A stretch of 64,000 bases of DNA. Source: Avena insularis (taxonomy: Eukaryota; Streptophyta; Magnoliopsida; Poales; Poaceae). Under the pieces are notes generated by a model, which saw only the letters and a list, made by a program, of their open reading frames with translations, was not told the DNA's origin and searched no databases. Shown piece after piece: positions 11,854-22,479 of this stretch. The first letter of the stretch is position 1. Each line of letters begins with the position of its first letter. The translations under genes were made by a program, and so were the position numbers. The stretch lies in NCBI GenBank assembly GCA_023614405.1, contig CM042685.1, positions 232,541,661 through 232,605,660 of the forward strand, given 5' to 3'.

Positions 11854-12810
11854 CTAGGGTTGGCTCTGACCCATGGCCACCTTGTGCAAGGGCCTAGGGC
11901 CCATGCCTGGGAGGGCCCATCGGTGGATATTTGTTGTTAAATATTGCTCAAAAAATTGGATGCAAATTAAAGGCCAGTCAACCATACTAGGAAACGTACA
12001 CTATGAAGGTATCGATTGGAAAAATAAGTGCCGCTGGGATCGATCGATCTCCTCGACTCCCCTTCATTTCTTTTCTAGTAAGTTCAACTTCGACTCACCG
12101 TTCGGCCTTGTTGCCTAGGCCGCTTGGAGGCCAGAGATCGCCTTTGACCCGAGTACCAGGATTGCCAATTGATGTCTCTTAACCTCTGACTATTCCTGAT
12201 TGTTATCTACTCCTCTCCCTACTCGGCTTCTCCTCACGATAACACCCCTGCTTGCCCCCGCCTCCCGATAATTTCATGAATCGGTGATCTAAGTCGTCGT
12301 CTAATCTCTAGTGTAATCCATGATTGAATCCATTTACCCATTGCCTCTTTAGCAAGCATGCTATATTAGGTTGTACTTTTTGAATTATTTGATTCTTATA
12401 TGCGTAATGATGTCGACACAAAGTCCGGTGCTACGATTGAATCAAAAATTGTTTGAGGTCATAGGTAGCATACTGTGACTACCGAATAATTGGTTGAGGT
12501 CAACACTGGTTGGTTCTTCTACGAGGTAATCAAGCTAGCAAGAAATACCACTTGTTATATTTTTCTATTCTTTTAGTGTTTATTTCTTAATATAACATTG
12601 TTTAAGTGCTTAACAATTCTTTATAGAAATCTTAGGTTAAGGATGCATGGATCGCTGTTAACTTCTAACTTTTTTACAGGGAAAAATAGATAATATATAG
12701 TGTAATATATCTATATAGATAAAATATAGATATGCTTACATATATATTAGCCTCGGGACCCATATCACCAACTTTGCATAGGGCCTTATAAAATATAGAG
12801 CCGGCCCTGG
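11854..12810. mobile_element. hAT-like non-autonomous element
   Basis: The left end 'ctagggttggctctgac' (11854) and right end 'atagagccggccctgg' (to 12810) are inverted matches (consensus C-AGGG--GGCTCT), a terminus style common in hAT elements. Just inside, 'gcaagggcctagggccc' faces 'catagggcctta' in inverted order. No convincing 8-bp target duplication was found. The 81-residue frame at 11873-12118 has no recognisable domain. It is inserted in the loop of the long-TIR element. Confidence 0.5.
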
Positions 12811-13149
12811 AACACATCAGTCACCTATAGTATTCTTGGTTCATCTCTTCGGCAGATTCACCAAATTCGTTACGATGCAGCTCTGGATTTCTTCTCATTG
12901 TGCACCGGTGTTGCCGATGGGGGCTTAGTCCTTATGGTGCTGAAGCGGCAGCTAGGTAGCTTTTGTTGGCAGTTCTTTATCTCGCGTGAGGTCATGTGCA
13001 AGTGAGTTCAAACTTTACATCTACCAGTTTCTCACGAAGCATGAGCAACTCTGCATTGATATGGATGTGTGTTGTGTGATCGACAAGCCTCAACTCAGGC
13101 AAATCGACCTAGTGAGCGTGCTGTACCGGTTAGAATGTGCTAGATAATT
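12811..13149. other. Inner part of the long-TIR element, no gene seen
   Basis: This is mixed sequence between the hAT-like element and the right inverted repeat. It may be captured host sequence ('gttgccgatgggggctta', 'gaagcggcagctagg'), but no open frame or family is recognisable. Confidence 0.4.
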
Positions 13150-13229
13150 AAAAGGGGTAAAATATGAGACAAGTTTTACTAAATGGGATAATCCAGAGTA
13201 AATTTTACAAAATGGGGTAAACGTTGTCA

Positions 13230-13234
13230 CAAAT
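13230..13234. repeat. Target site duplication CAAAT (left)
   Basis: CAAAT directly precedes the 5' LTR and is repeated exactly at 27034-27038 after the 3' LTR. This fixes both outer borders of the gypsy element. Confidence 0.95.
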
Positions 13235-14091
13235 TGTCGGGGGATGACCTCCGGGTGGGAAAAGCCCGACACAAATAGGCCGGCTCTAGAAGGAGCAGGC
13301 CGCCTGGCCCTCAAGAACAGCAACTCCAGCCGGTTGGCCAATACCGCCTGGCTGGGCTTACATCTTTCCCGGTTGGCCCGTCTAGCGGAAGCCAGAAGAA
13401 TCGGCCGGGTGGCCGTTTTCACCCGGCTCACCTCGGATTCGATGGAGAGCTCGGAGGGATTGACGCTCCCTTGCAGGGTACGCCTCTAGCCCTCCCTTGT
13501 CATCAGACAGGCTGCGTGCCGTCACGACCGGCGCTACCCGACGAAGATAAAACAAAGTGGTCGGCTGGCTGGCCAAAGCAGTCCGGGTGACCATTAAAGC
13601 AAGGCTGACGCCCCAAAGGAAGCCCGGGTGACGGCTAAATAAGTGGGTGACGATAAAAGAAGGGTGGACTGGGTCCTGGCCCACCGGCTGGGCCCTGCAG
13701 ACGGTCCTATACTATAAACCCATATCCAAACAGTAAACCCTAGGGCCCGATTTGTAACCTGCCCTCCTAGACCAGTATATAAGGGAGGGCAGAGCTGGGA
13801 TTCTAGGTAGGCAACAATTGAAGGATAGAAGTGCTAGCCACTAGAATTGATTCCTTTAGCTCTCGATAGTTGCTAAGGAAACAACTCAAGGAGCATATGT
13901 ACTGGGCATTCGCCCTCTCATATAGTTCTTCTTGCAGGAGTAGGGGTGTTACCTCGCCGAGAGGGCCCCGAACCTGGGTACGTTGTTGTGTTTGCAGTTT
14001 ACCGTGCCCAACCCGTTGCGTGAGCCACCGATTGCATCCGAGTGTCCCTTCTTAGCCATCCCCGATGGCACTGCCGTGTTCCACACCGATA
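13235..14091 (+). repeat. Tat element 5' LTR
   Basis: The LTR is 857 bp, begins tgtcgggggatgacc and ends ccacaccgata. It aligns end to end with 26182-27033. A TATA-like box (tatataag, about 13776-13783) precedes the likely transcript start. The 3' LTR has tatgtaag instead, so only this LTR keeps the canonical box. Confidence 0.95.
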
Positions 14092-14092
14092 G

Positions 14093-14112
14093 TTGGCACC
14101 CACCGTGGGGCA
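14093..14112 (+). promoter_or_regulatory. Putative primer binding site
   Basis: 'ttggcacccaccgtggggc' immediately follows the 5' LTR. It resembles the 'TGGCGCCCACCGTGGGG' primer site seen in many plant Tat/gypsy elements. The tRNA was not identified. Confidence 0.6.
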
Positions 14113-14470
14113 CAGCGCTTCGGCTGGGATCATCTTCCGCACGGGACTTCCACTCGTCGCCGGTGAACACGTGGCCTCCGTCCTCGTGCTCATGTTTGGC
14201 GCTTTCGACTGCGTCATCGACAACGCCGCGTGCTTCGCCGGGAACACCTTCCCCGCCAACGGCTCCGTCATGCATTTTGGGGACATCCGCGTCTATGTCG
14301 CCACCATCGCCGAGGCCTTCCCCAGCGTGGTCACCCCCATCTTCGACATGCCTCTCAGTCGCCTCGCCAATGGTCCGGCCGTGGTGAGTGGTTGCGTCGA
14401 AGTCATGGTGGTGAACGCTCACGAAAACCATCGCCCTCCTTAGGAGCGCTGAGCAGGAGGAGAAAACTCC

Positions 14471-16516
14471 ATGCCTGGGGCAAGAGCGAGACCCGCTCAC
14501 TGCCTCCATCCAGCACTTGAACGTGCTCCAGTCGTCGTCGAGGCAGACCTAGTAGTTGTCACGGCCGCACTCGAAGCAACACGACAGAAGCTCCTGGAGG
14601 AGGCCACCAAGGTCGCAGCTAACCAACGCCGGTTAAATGCCACTGTGCATGAGTACAACGCTGCTCACGGCTTCGTCGGGGAAATACATCACCGGGGAAG
14701 CGACCTGGCATCAGGACTAGACCGCGCCGCCGATTCACATGCAGGAGCGGTGCGACCCGTCTACAGCACCCCCGCCAAGAACATGAGAGCGGCCGAGGCG
14801 GCGGCCGCGGAGCTAAAACACCTTGAGGGCGAAGAGCTTCGTCGCCAGCAGGAGCGCGTCCAGCTCCTCCTCGCCACCGCTAACAAGCAGCAAGCTGAGG
14901 GCGCCCCCAGCTAGATGGGAAACTCCCATGACATAGCCGTCCGCAAAGGCACAGAACAGACAGCGCGCGAAGGAAGCAAAAATCAGCAGACATCTTCAGC
15001 GGGAGGAGCCGGGCAGAACAGCCGCCCGCGTGGCGAGTCTGGCAATCGCGGTCGTCACAACCGAGATGCAGTTACCTCCAGCGCGAGTCGCGCTCCGTCA
15101 GCGGGAGCATCCCAAGGAAAGAAGACGCGTGCTCCAGAGGAGGGAGCAGAGGCGAACAAGGACCCGCCTGCGTCACGTCTGAAGGGCCGGCTTGGCCCCC
15201 GAGAGCCGGCTGACGCGCGCGAGCGTATCGACTTCCTGGTGCAATCGCGCACGCTGGAGGAGGAGAGTCCGGCTGACCCGAAGTGTTTCAGTACGCGGAT
15301 CCGGAACGAGCCGTTTCCCAAGGGATTTTCGCTCCTAAGGGACACGCCAAAGTATAACGTCACGGTCAAGCCCGAGGATTGGTTGGTAGATTACACTACC
15401 ACAGTGGGAATCGCCAATGGAAATCTCCGCCTGGCCGTCCGCTATATCCCCCTCATGCTCGTCGACTCGGCAAGAACATGGCTCAACATCCTCCCGGACA
15501 ACAGCATCAATGCCTGGCTGGACTTCGAAGAAGCGTTCATTCACAACTTCACCGGAACATACAAGTGGTCGGGTCGACCTCGCGAGCTTTCCCTCTGCGT
15601 GCAAGGCAAGGATGAGTCCGATCGCGGCTACCTCACCCGGTGGACCAGCATGCATAACTCGTGCGAGGGGGTGCGAGAGCACCAGGCAATCGACTTCTTC
15701 ACCAATGGCTGTCGAGATGGCACCATGCTGAAGCACATGCTCAGCCAGGAAGACCCGCAAATGATGACCCAGGTCATGGCCATTGCAGACAAGTACGCCA
15801 CCGCCGACGCGTCCATGAAGAAGCCCATCGTGGTAGATGAACAAGGCCAAATCGTACGGACGAGCAAGTGGAACGCCGCCAGCCGGGCGACCATCACCCC
15901 AGGCGGCACATCCACAACAACCGTCACGGCAAGAGGAAAGACGACCAGCCGGACAACCGGTGATAGCCGGTATGGAACCAAGCAAGTGGCTGCCGTGCAA
16001 GACGATCCGGCTGCAGGCGATAGCCGGAGGCAGAGACCGGATGATAGGCCGCCTCAGCCTAAATACACCATGGAGTCCATGCTCGACAGGCCATGCAAGT
16101 TCCATAGCGGTGTCAGCAAGCCTACGAATCACACAACGCGCCAGTGCATCTGGACGAAGAAGATGGCTGAAGCCGGTGGGCTCCCACCACCACCTCCACC
16201 ACCAGCCGGAGGCCCACCGGACAACACAAAGCGATGCAACCACCGCGAGGATGACGAAGACGGTTACCCGTGGCAAGTGGGCAACTATCACATCTTCCTT
16301 ACGGAACCTGAGACAAAGCACGCAAATCGGAGGCGCGAGGCGGAAGTAAACGCGATCGTCCCCCCGTCCCCCAGTACCTGCACTGGTCAGATCAGGCGAT
16401 CACTTGGAGCAAGCAAGATTAGCCAGTTGTGCTGCCAAGCCCTGGCAGCTACGCGCTGGTCCTCGACTCCATCATCATCTCCAAGAAGCAGTCGTGACGC
16501 TTCTCCCGGGTGCTGA
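14471..16516 (+). pseudogene. gag: Tat gag polyprotein (broken)
   Basis: This encodes the capsid/nucleocapsid polyprotein that packages element RNA. Two same-frame segments, 14471-14914 and 14915-16516, are separated by a TAG at 14912. The first is Ala/Glu-rich and probably coiled-coil (LEEATKVAANQRRLNATVHE). The second holds the retrotransposon gag domain at about residues 170-310 (ARTWLNILPDNSINAWLDFE and following) and a C-x2-H-x8-H-x4-C zinc-finger-like motif near residue 394, followed by a proline run. The frame is lost near the C-terminus and the protease continues in another frame. A 328-residue open frame on the opposite strand (15335-16321) is only its shadow. Confidence 0.85.
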
Positions 16517-17100
16517 TCGACGATGGCAGCAGTATCAACCTCCTCTACCGGAGTAGCCTCGAGCGGCTCGGCATCAGCGAATCCCAGCTGCAACCCTCAA
16601 GCACTTTATTCCACGGAGCAGTACCAGGCCCGTCGCACTCGCCAATCGGCAAAATCCGGCTGGACGTCATCTTCGGCGACGAGAACAATTTCCGCCGCGA
16701 ACCAATCTGGTTTGAGGTGGTGAACCTCTCTAGCGCCTACCACGCCGTACTAGGACGCCCAGCCCTCACCAAGTTTATGGGAGTACCGCACTATGCGTAC
16801 CTCAAGATGAAGCTCCTAGGCCCAAAGGGAGTGATCACCATTGACGACTGCTACAAGCGGTCGATCGAGTGCGCTTCGGACGGCTCCAAGCTAGACGAAG
16901 CGATGATCATTGCTGAGGAGAAGCACGTCATAATGCAGAACGTGGCAGCTCTGCAGAAGGACATGCCGGCTGGAGAACCTAAACCGGTTGGAGAATCACA
17001 ATTCAAGCCCTCATAGGGCACGGGGAAGATCCTTCTAAATGAGGAAGACCCAAGCAAGTTCGTCCTGGTCGGAGACGACCTGGACAGCAAATAGGAAAGC
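16441..17100 (+). pseudogene. Tat aspartic protease region (broken)
   Basis: This would encode the retropepsin that cuts the polyprotein. The frame runs from PGSYALVLDS (16441) through a TGA at 16495 into VLIDDGSSINLLYRSSLERL (16510 on). It holds the protease flap and core (LGRPALTKF) and ends at a TAG at 17014, with another TAG near 17090. The active-site block reads Asp-Asp-Gly-Ser where Tat proteases usually have Asp-Gly-Gly-Ser. It is in the same frame as the following reverse transcriptase. Confidence 0.8.
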
Positions 17101-18760
17101 ACGCTCGTCGACTTCCTCCATGAGAATCGGGACATTTTTGCATGGTGCCCAAAAGACATGCCAGGTGTCCCGAGGGAACTCGTCGAGCACTCTCTTCATG
17201 TTCGACCAGATGCAAATCCGGTCAAACAATCTTTACGCCGCTTCGCCGAAGAAAAAAGGACCATCGGTGAGGAGATCACGCGGCTGCTCGTAGCCGGCTT
17301 CATCATGGAAGTTTTCCACCCGGAATGGCTGGCCAACCCGGTGTTGGTACTGAAGAAGAACAAGACATGGAGCATGAGTGTTGACTACACCAGCCTCAAC
17401 AAAGCATGTCCCAAGGATCCTTTCGCTCTACTGCGGATAGATCAAGTCATCGACTCCACCCCTGGATGTGATCTGTTGTCTTTTCTGGATGCTTACTCGG
17501 GCTATCACCAGATTAAGCTCAATGTAACCGATCAAATAAAGACATCGTTCATAACCCCGTACGGGGCTTACTGCTACACCACCATGCCCTTCGGTCTAAA
17601 AAACGCAGGAGCAACTTACCAGCGCTGCATGCAAAAATGCCTGCAGACGCAAATCGGTAAAAACGTGCATGCCTACGTTGATGATGTCGTCATTAAGACT
17701 AAGGATGGCAATGGAGCGAGTTTGGACGGATATACCAAAACAAAATCCAGATCCAAATCCATAAACCTGACTCTAGCCCGCCCATGAAGATATCCATGGG
17801 CATGGATGTTGCCCCAAATCCAAACCCGTCGGATATCCGGGTATCCATGGATATCCATTGCTTATATGCTACATACATAAACATAACAACAACCAACATA
17901 ACAACGACACTACAACAATATTTCAGTAGTATTTTGGCAATAGTTTGACAACGCTTCAGCAATTATTATATGGATGGCCACCATTGGGTCGCCACGTGGC
18001 AGGACTCGAGGAGGAAGAGGAGTGGTAGGGATAGCAGCAGTGCCGCACCAGTGATGTTGTTGGGTTTCTGCCTACAAGTATCCGAGGAAGGAGACGTCAA
18101 TGGCGCATGGAGGCTGCCTGTTTAGTGTGTACGTAGCAGCCAAGGACATGTGGGCCTTTGGATGGTTCGGTCTTGGAAGTGGGAGCTTGGGCCTTTAATG
18201 AGTATGGTATATATAATAGTTATTGGTTGGAAAACAATATCTCGCACTCATGGGTCCCACGTGTCAAACGGATATCCCTTGGATATCCGTGGAGCGAAAC
18301 CTCTATCCATGCCCGCTCCATGACTTAGTGGATATCCGCCCCATGAAATCCATGGACGTAAGTAGCCCTCCATATCCTTACCCACCGGGCTGGATATCCG
18401 GATCCATGGATAAAATTGCCATCCTTAATTAAGACCAAGGAGCGTCACACGCTGCTCGAAGACCTGAAGGAGATATTCGACAACCTCCGTCGCTTCCAGA
18501 TCAAGCTGAACCCGGAGATGTGCGTATTCGGCGTCCCAGCCGGCAAGCTCCTCGGTTTTCTCATCTCCGAGCGAGGAATCGAGGCGAACCCGGAGAAGAT
18601 TGGAGCCATCGAGCGTATGGAGCTTCCGCAAAACCTGTGCGACGTGCAGAAGTTCACCGGGTGCCTGGCCTCCCTTAGCCAGTTTGTCAGTCGGCTGGGT
18701 GAGAAAGCCCTCCCCCTGTACCAACTCATGAAAAAGACGGACAAGTTCGTTTGGACAACT
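17101..18760 (+). pseudogene. Tat reverse transcriptase, split by a DNA transposon
   Basis: The RT fingers and palm lie at 17158-17699: the template-grip block WSMSVDYTSLNKACPKD, then DAYSGYHQI and TMPFGLKNAGATYQR. The catalytic YVDDVVIKT ends exactly at the insertion site. RT resumes at 18428 with KERHTLLEDLKEIFDNLRRF and continues through GFLISERGIEANPEKI. The frame changes from one phase to another across the 728-bp insertion plus its 8-bp duplication. Removing the insertion with one duplication copy would leave the flanks in register, so RT was intact at this point when it was hit. Confidence 0.9.
17700..18427. mobile_element. hAT-like non-autonomous element, 728 bp
   Basis: The ends are taaggatggcaat (17700-17712) and attgccatcctta (18415-18427), a perfect 13-bp inverted repeat. 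The flanks are a perfect 8-bp duplication, attaagac (17692-17699 and 18428-18435). The 8-bp size points to hAT. No transposase frame is present. The subterminal regions carry at least six copies of the palindrome-like ggatatcc/ggatatc motif (17831-17862, 18268-18285, 18330, 18391). Such clustered short motifs are typical of hAT transposase binding regions, which is an inference here. Confidence 0.85.
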
Positions 18761-19640
18761 CAGGCGGACGAAGCTTTCCGGGACCTCAAGCGTATGCTCA
18801 CCTCGCCACCCATTCTGGCGGCGCCAGCAGCAAAGGAGCCTATGCTGATGTACACCGCTGCCACCAACAGAGTGGTCAGCGTGGTACTAGTGGTGGAAAG
18901 GCCGGAAGAGGGGAAGGCCCAGCCGGTCCAACGCCCCGTGTACTATCTAAGCAAGGTGTTGTCACTCTCCAAACAGAACTACCCGCACTACCCGAAGCTG
19001 GTGTATGGCGTGTACATGGTCTCCAAGAAACTCAAACACTACTTCCAAGAGCACTCCATTCGGTTGGTGGCGCTAGCCCCGCTTGCGGAGATTATTGGCA
19101 ACAAGGACGCCACCGGGCGCATGGCAAAATGGGCCATCGAGCTCGCTGCGCACATCCAATATAAGCCAAGAATGACAATCAAATCCCAGGCACTGGCCGA
19201 CTTCATCGTCGACTGGGCAGAAACCCAGTACATGCCACCGGTCCCTGACTCAACGTACTAGAAGCTACACTTCGATGGCTCCAAGATGCGAGGAAGGCTC
19301 GGAGCCAGAATTGTCATAACCTCACCCAAAGGCGACCGGCTGGAGTACGTCCTCCAGATTCACTTCAAGGCGTCCAACAACATCGCCGAATATGAAGCGC
19401 TCATCCATGGGCTCAAGATGGCTAAGCAGATAGGCATACAGAGCATACTATGTTTCGGAGATTCGGACCTGGTGGTGCTGCAGGTATCCGGGGAGTGGGA
19501 CGCAAGGGACACAAACATGGCACTCTACCATTTCTTTGTTCAACAGCTGTGCGCCTGCTTCGAAGGATGCGAGTTCCACCACGTGCCCAGAGCCAACAAC
19601 GAAGCCGCTGATGCCTTGGCCAGGTTCGGCTCAACAAGAC
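18761..19640 (+). pseudogene. Tat RNase H plus second RNase H (broken)
   Basis: 18761-19230 encodes the RT-linked RNase H and connection (TTQADEAFRDLKRMLTSPPI, VYYLSKVLSLSKQNYPHYPK, QALADFIVDW). A TAG at 19259, in the place of the conserved Trp before LHFDGSKM, interrupts it. In the same frame 19262-19640 continues with a second, archaeal-type RNase H (FDGSKM, NNIAEYEALIHGLKMA, FGDSDLVV, VPRANNEAADALARFGS). Two RNase H modules are characteristic of Tat elements. The tail (19735-19830) has a short repeated His-Pro-Gly motif. Confidence 0.85.
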
Positions 19641-19935
19641 AAGCCATACCGCCTGGAGTCTCTCTCGAGCACTTGCGCAAGCCCTCCATCACCCCGTCAC
19701 CAGAATTCGACTCCATCATACTCGATGCAGATCTAGGAGCAGCCGGTGCCGCGCCACACCCGGGGGTTGCTGCGCTGCACCCGGGGACTGCCTCGCCGCA
19801 CCCAGGGACTGCGCGTTTCCACCCGGAGACCGTCTCGCGCCAGTTTGCAGTCCACGTCAGCAAGCTCCCACGCGATAAGCCCCCGACATTCCGGAGCCGG
19901 CCATCTGTGAGGAGACTAAGCTCATCATGTAGACG

Positions 19936-21225
19936 GTGAACACCATTCGGGAAACACCCGACTGGGCGAAGCTGTTCATGAACTTCTTGGCCAAGGACGA
20001 GCTCCCGACAGAAGAAGTAGCCGCACGACAAGTACGGAGAAGAGCAAACGCATACACCATCATCAACAACGAGCTATACAAGCGCAGCGTCGGGGGCATC
20101 TATCAGCGATGCGTAAGCCACTAAGAAGGAACCTAGCTCCTAGTGGACATACACCAGGGCGAGTGCGGACACCACGCCTCGTCAAGAGCAATAGCAGCCA
20201 AAGCACTTCGACACGGTTTCTACTGGCCAACAATGCTGAAGGACGCTGAGGAGCTAGTCAAAGCATGCAACGGCTGCCAGCGATTCAGCCAGCTAAAGCA
20301 CATGCCGTCTGCGGCACTCAAACAATACCAATCACCTGGCCGTTTGCAGTTTGAGGGCTGGACATGGTTGGGCCATTCAAAACAGCTCGATCCGGCATGA
20401 CGCACCTGCTTGTAGCCATAGACAAGTTCACCAAGTGGATCAAGGTAAAGCCCATCAAGAAGCTGGATGGGGCAACGGTGATCAAGTTCTTCATGGACAT
20501 CATCATCCAATTCAGCTACCCACACATCATCATCACAGACAACGGCACCAATGTCGCGAAGGGGGCGTTCGCCCGTTTCTGCGGAGAGAATGGCATCCGT
20601 CTGGACCTGGCATCGGTCGCACACCCACAATCCAACGGACAGTGTGAGCGCGCCAACGGGATGGTTCTAGCTGGAATCAAGCCAAGACTGATCGAACCAC
20701 TCATCAGATCACCCGGATGCTGGATAGAGGAACTGCCAGCTGTGCTTTGGAGCCTGCGCACCACACCCAACCGCTCAACCGGCTTCACACCGTTCTTCCT
20801 TGTCTATGGGGCAGAGGCAGTTCTCCCCATGGACATCCAGTTCGACGCACCCCGCAAACAACTCTACACGGAGCAGGAGGCCAAAGAAGCTCGAGAGGAC
20901 AGCGTGGACCTGCTCGAGGAAGCACGTGAGCTAGCTCTGTCCAGGTCAGCAATCTACCAGCAAGACCTGTGCCGCTACCACGCCAGCGGGATCTGGCCTA
21001 CCTCGTTTCGCGAAGGATATTTGGTGTTGTGCCTCATCCAGAGTACCAAAGGAATGCACAAGCTATCCCCGCCGTGGGAAGGCCCATTCATCGTCAGCCG
21101 CTGCACAACAACTCATATTATCTGATCGACGCCCAACAGACGGTAAAGAACAAGGCAGATCGCTCAGACAAGGAGACAGAACGCCCATGGAACGCAAGCC
21201 TACTCCGGCCGTTTTACACTTGAAC
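19936..21225 (+). pseudogene. Tat integrase (broken)
   Basis: This would insert element DNA into the genome. Frame segments 19936-20124 and 20143-20400 hold the N-terminal linker and the HHCC zinc finger (H-x3-GECGHH ... CNGCQ). A frameshift near 20364 leads to the catalytic core at 20364-21125, with the D,D,E residues in VAIDKFTKW, IITDNGTN and NGQCERAN. The core is followed by FRRTPNRSTGFTPFFLVYG-like sequence and a C-terminal part that breaks up after 21000. A TAA at 20122 and the frameshift inactivate it. Confidence 0.85.
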
Positions 21226-21824
21226 AAGAAGTGTATGTATCTTCCCTTTTTCATGTAATAAATAAACAAGATCGGAAGCCTCGGCATAGTCCCGAGGGCT
21301 TTGTCCCAATTCCGTGCACCACATTTGCCTTCGTACCGGCTGGCCTAGACCCCCATGATTTCTACAGGTGGCATAGTATTGCACAAGGTGCCTAGAGCAA
21401 ACTCTTCGGTTCCGGCTTCAGACAGCAAGCCGGCTGTCGACCCGGCAAAGGCAAAAGCTCAAAGTACATGCTGCAAGAGAATGCCAATGCAGAAAGCAAG
21501 GGCGCCTGGGCGAACCGGTCGCGCCTACACGAGCTAAGCCAACAACAACGAATCGAAGTATCGCGAGGCACGCCAGATCACCTGCTCCTTCGATTCCGGC
21601 TGCAGACCGCAACCCGGCTGGCAGCCGGCAAGGGCAACGCTCGAAAGGCCAATGCTCGCTGAGAAAAGGGGAGCTGCTAACAACCTAACTCGAAGGGGCG
21701 CGCCTCTTCGTTCCTTTTTCGTTCAGTCCTAAATAATGAATGAGCATATGCATAACGAAACTAACCCAGAGCAACACTATGTCTCGCGCGATTCGAGCCA
21801 CAACTTGATAGGAAACGCGATGGC
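21226..21824 (+). other. Tat 3' non-coding region, first part
   Basis: No sense gene is seen. There are recurrent 'ccggct' motifs ('accggctggcc', 'gccggcaaggg'), as in the tandem repeats that follow. A possible polyadenylation-type signal, aataaataaa, lies at 21258. Confidence 0.6.
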
Positions 21825-22190
21825 AAAGAGCTTCGACCCGGCTGGCTACCCTAGCCGGCCCAAACCTCAGGGACTACACCCAGTGGGAGTGCTCCCGTGC
21901 ACCCATAAATTCACGTCGAGACGACGAAAGAGCTTTGACCCGGCTGGCTACCCAGCCGGCCCGAACCTCGGGGACTACGCCCAGTGGGCGCGCTCCCGCG
22001 CACCAATAAATTCAAGTCGAGACGGCGGAAGAGCTTTGACCCGGCTGGGCTACCCCAGCCGACCCGAACCTCGGGGACTACACCCAGTGGGCGCACTGCC
22101 GCACACCCATAAATTCAAGTCAAGGCAGCAAAAGAGCTTCGACCTAGCTGGCCACCCCAGCCGACTCGAATTTCAAAGACCACAAATGAC
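21825..22190 (+). repeat. About 101-bp tandem repeat, 3.6 copies
   Basis: Units start near 21825, 21927, 22028 and 22130. Each opens with aaagagctt(c/t)gacc and holds a 'ccggctggctaccc-agccgg' palindrome-like core, 'cccagtgggcgc' and 'cataaattcaagtcgag'. The fourth unit is truncated. Tandem repeats in this place, between integrase and the 3' LTR, are common in Tat elements. Confidence 0.92.
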
Positions 22191-22479
22191 AAAGGCGTAA
22201 AGATAGAAACGCCAAAGACAAACAAAAATGCAGAGTGAGTCCAAAGAGCTTAAGAGGCACCGAGCCATAAGGCGGAACATGAAGGTTCCGCGCAAACTCG
22301 GAATTTGACGACGAAAGTTAGCCAAAGTGTAGCAACGACAAAAGATCAGTTTAAAAAATACACCCGGCATTCCGGGGATCAAGATTCTGGAGCCGGAGCA
22401 GCAGAGGGAGCGTTAGCAGCAGGGGCAGGAGCCGGACCGGCAGGAGCTGCGCCAGCATTGGGTGCAGGAGCTTGGCTGG

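Noticed and set aside
15335..16321. 328-residue open frame on the minus strand
   Set aside because: It lies exactly opposite the Tat gag coding sequence, has no domain, and is explained by the high GC content of gag codons.
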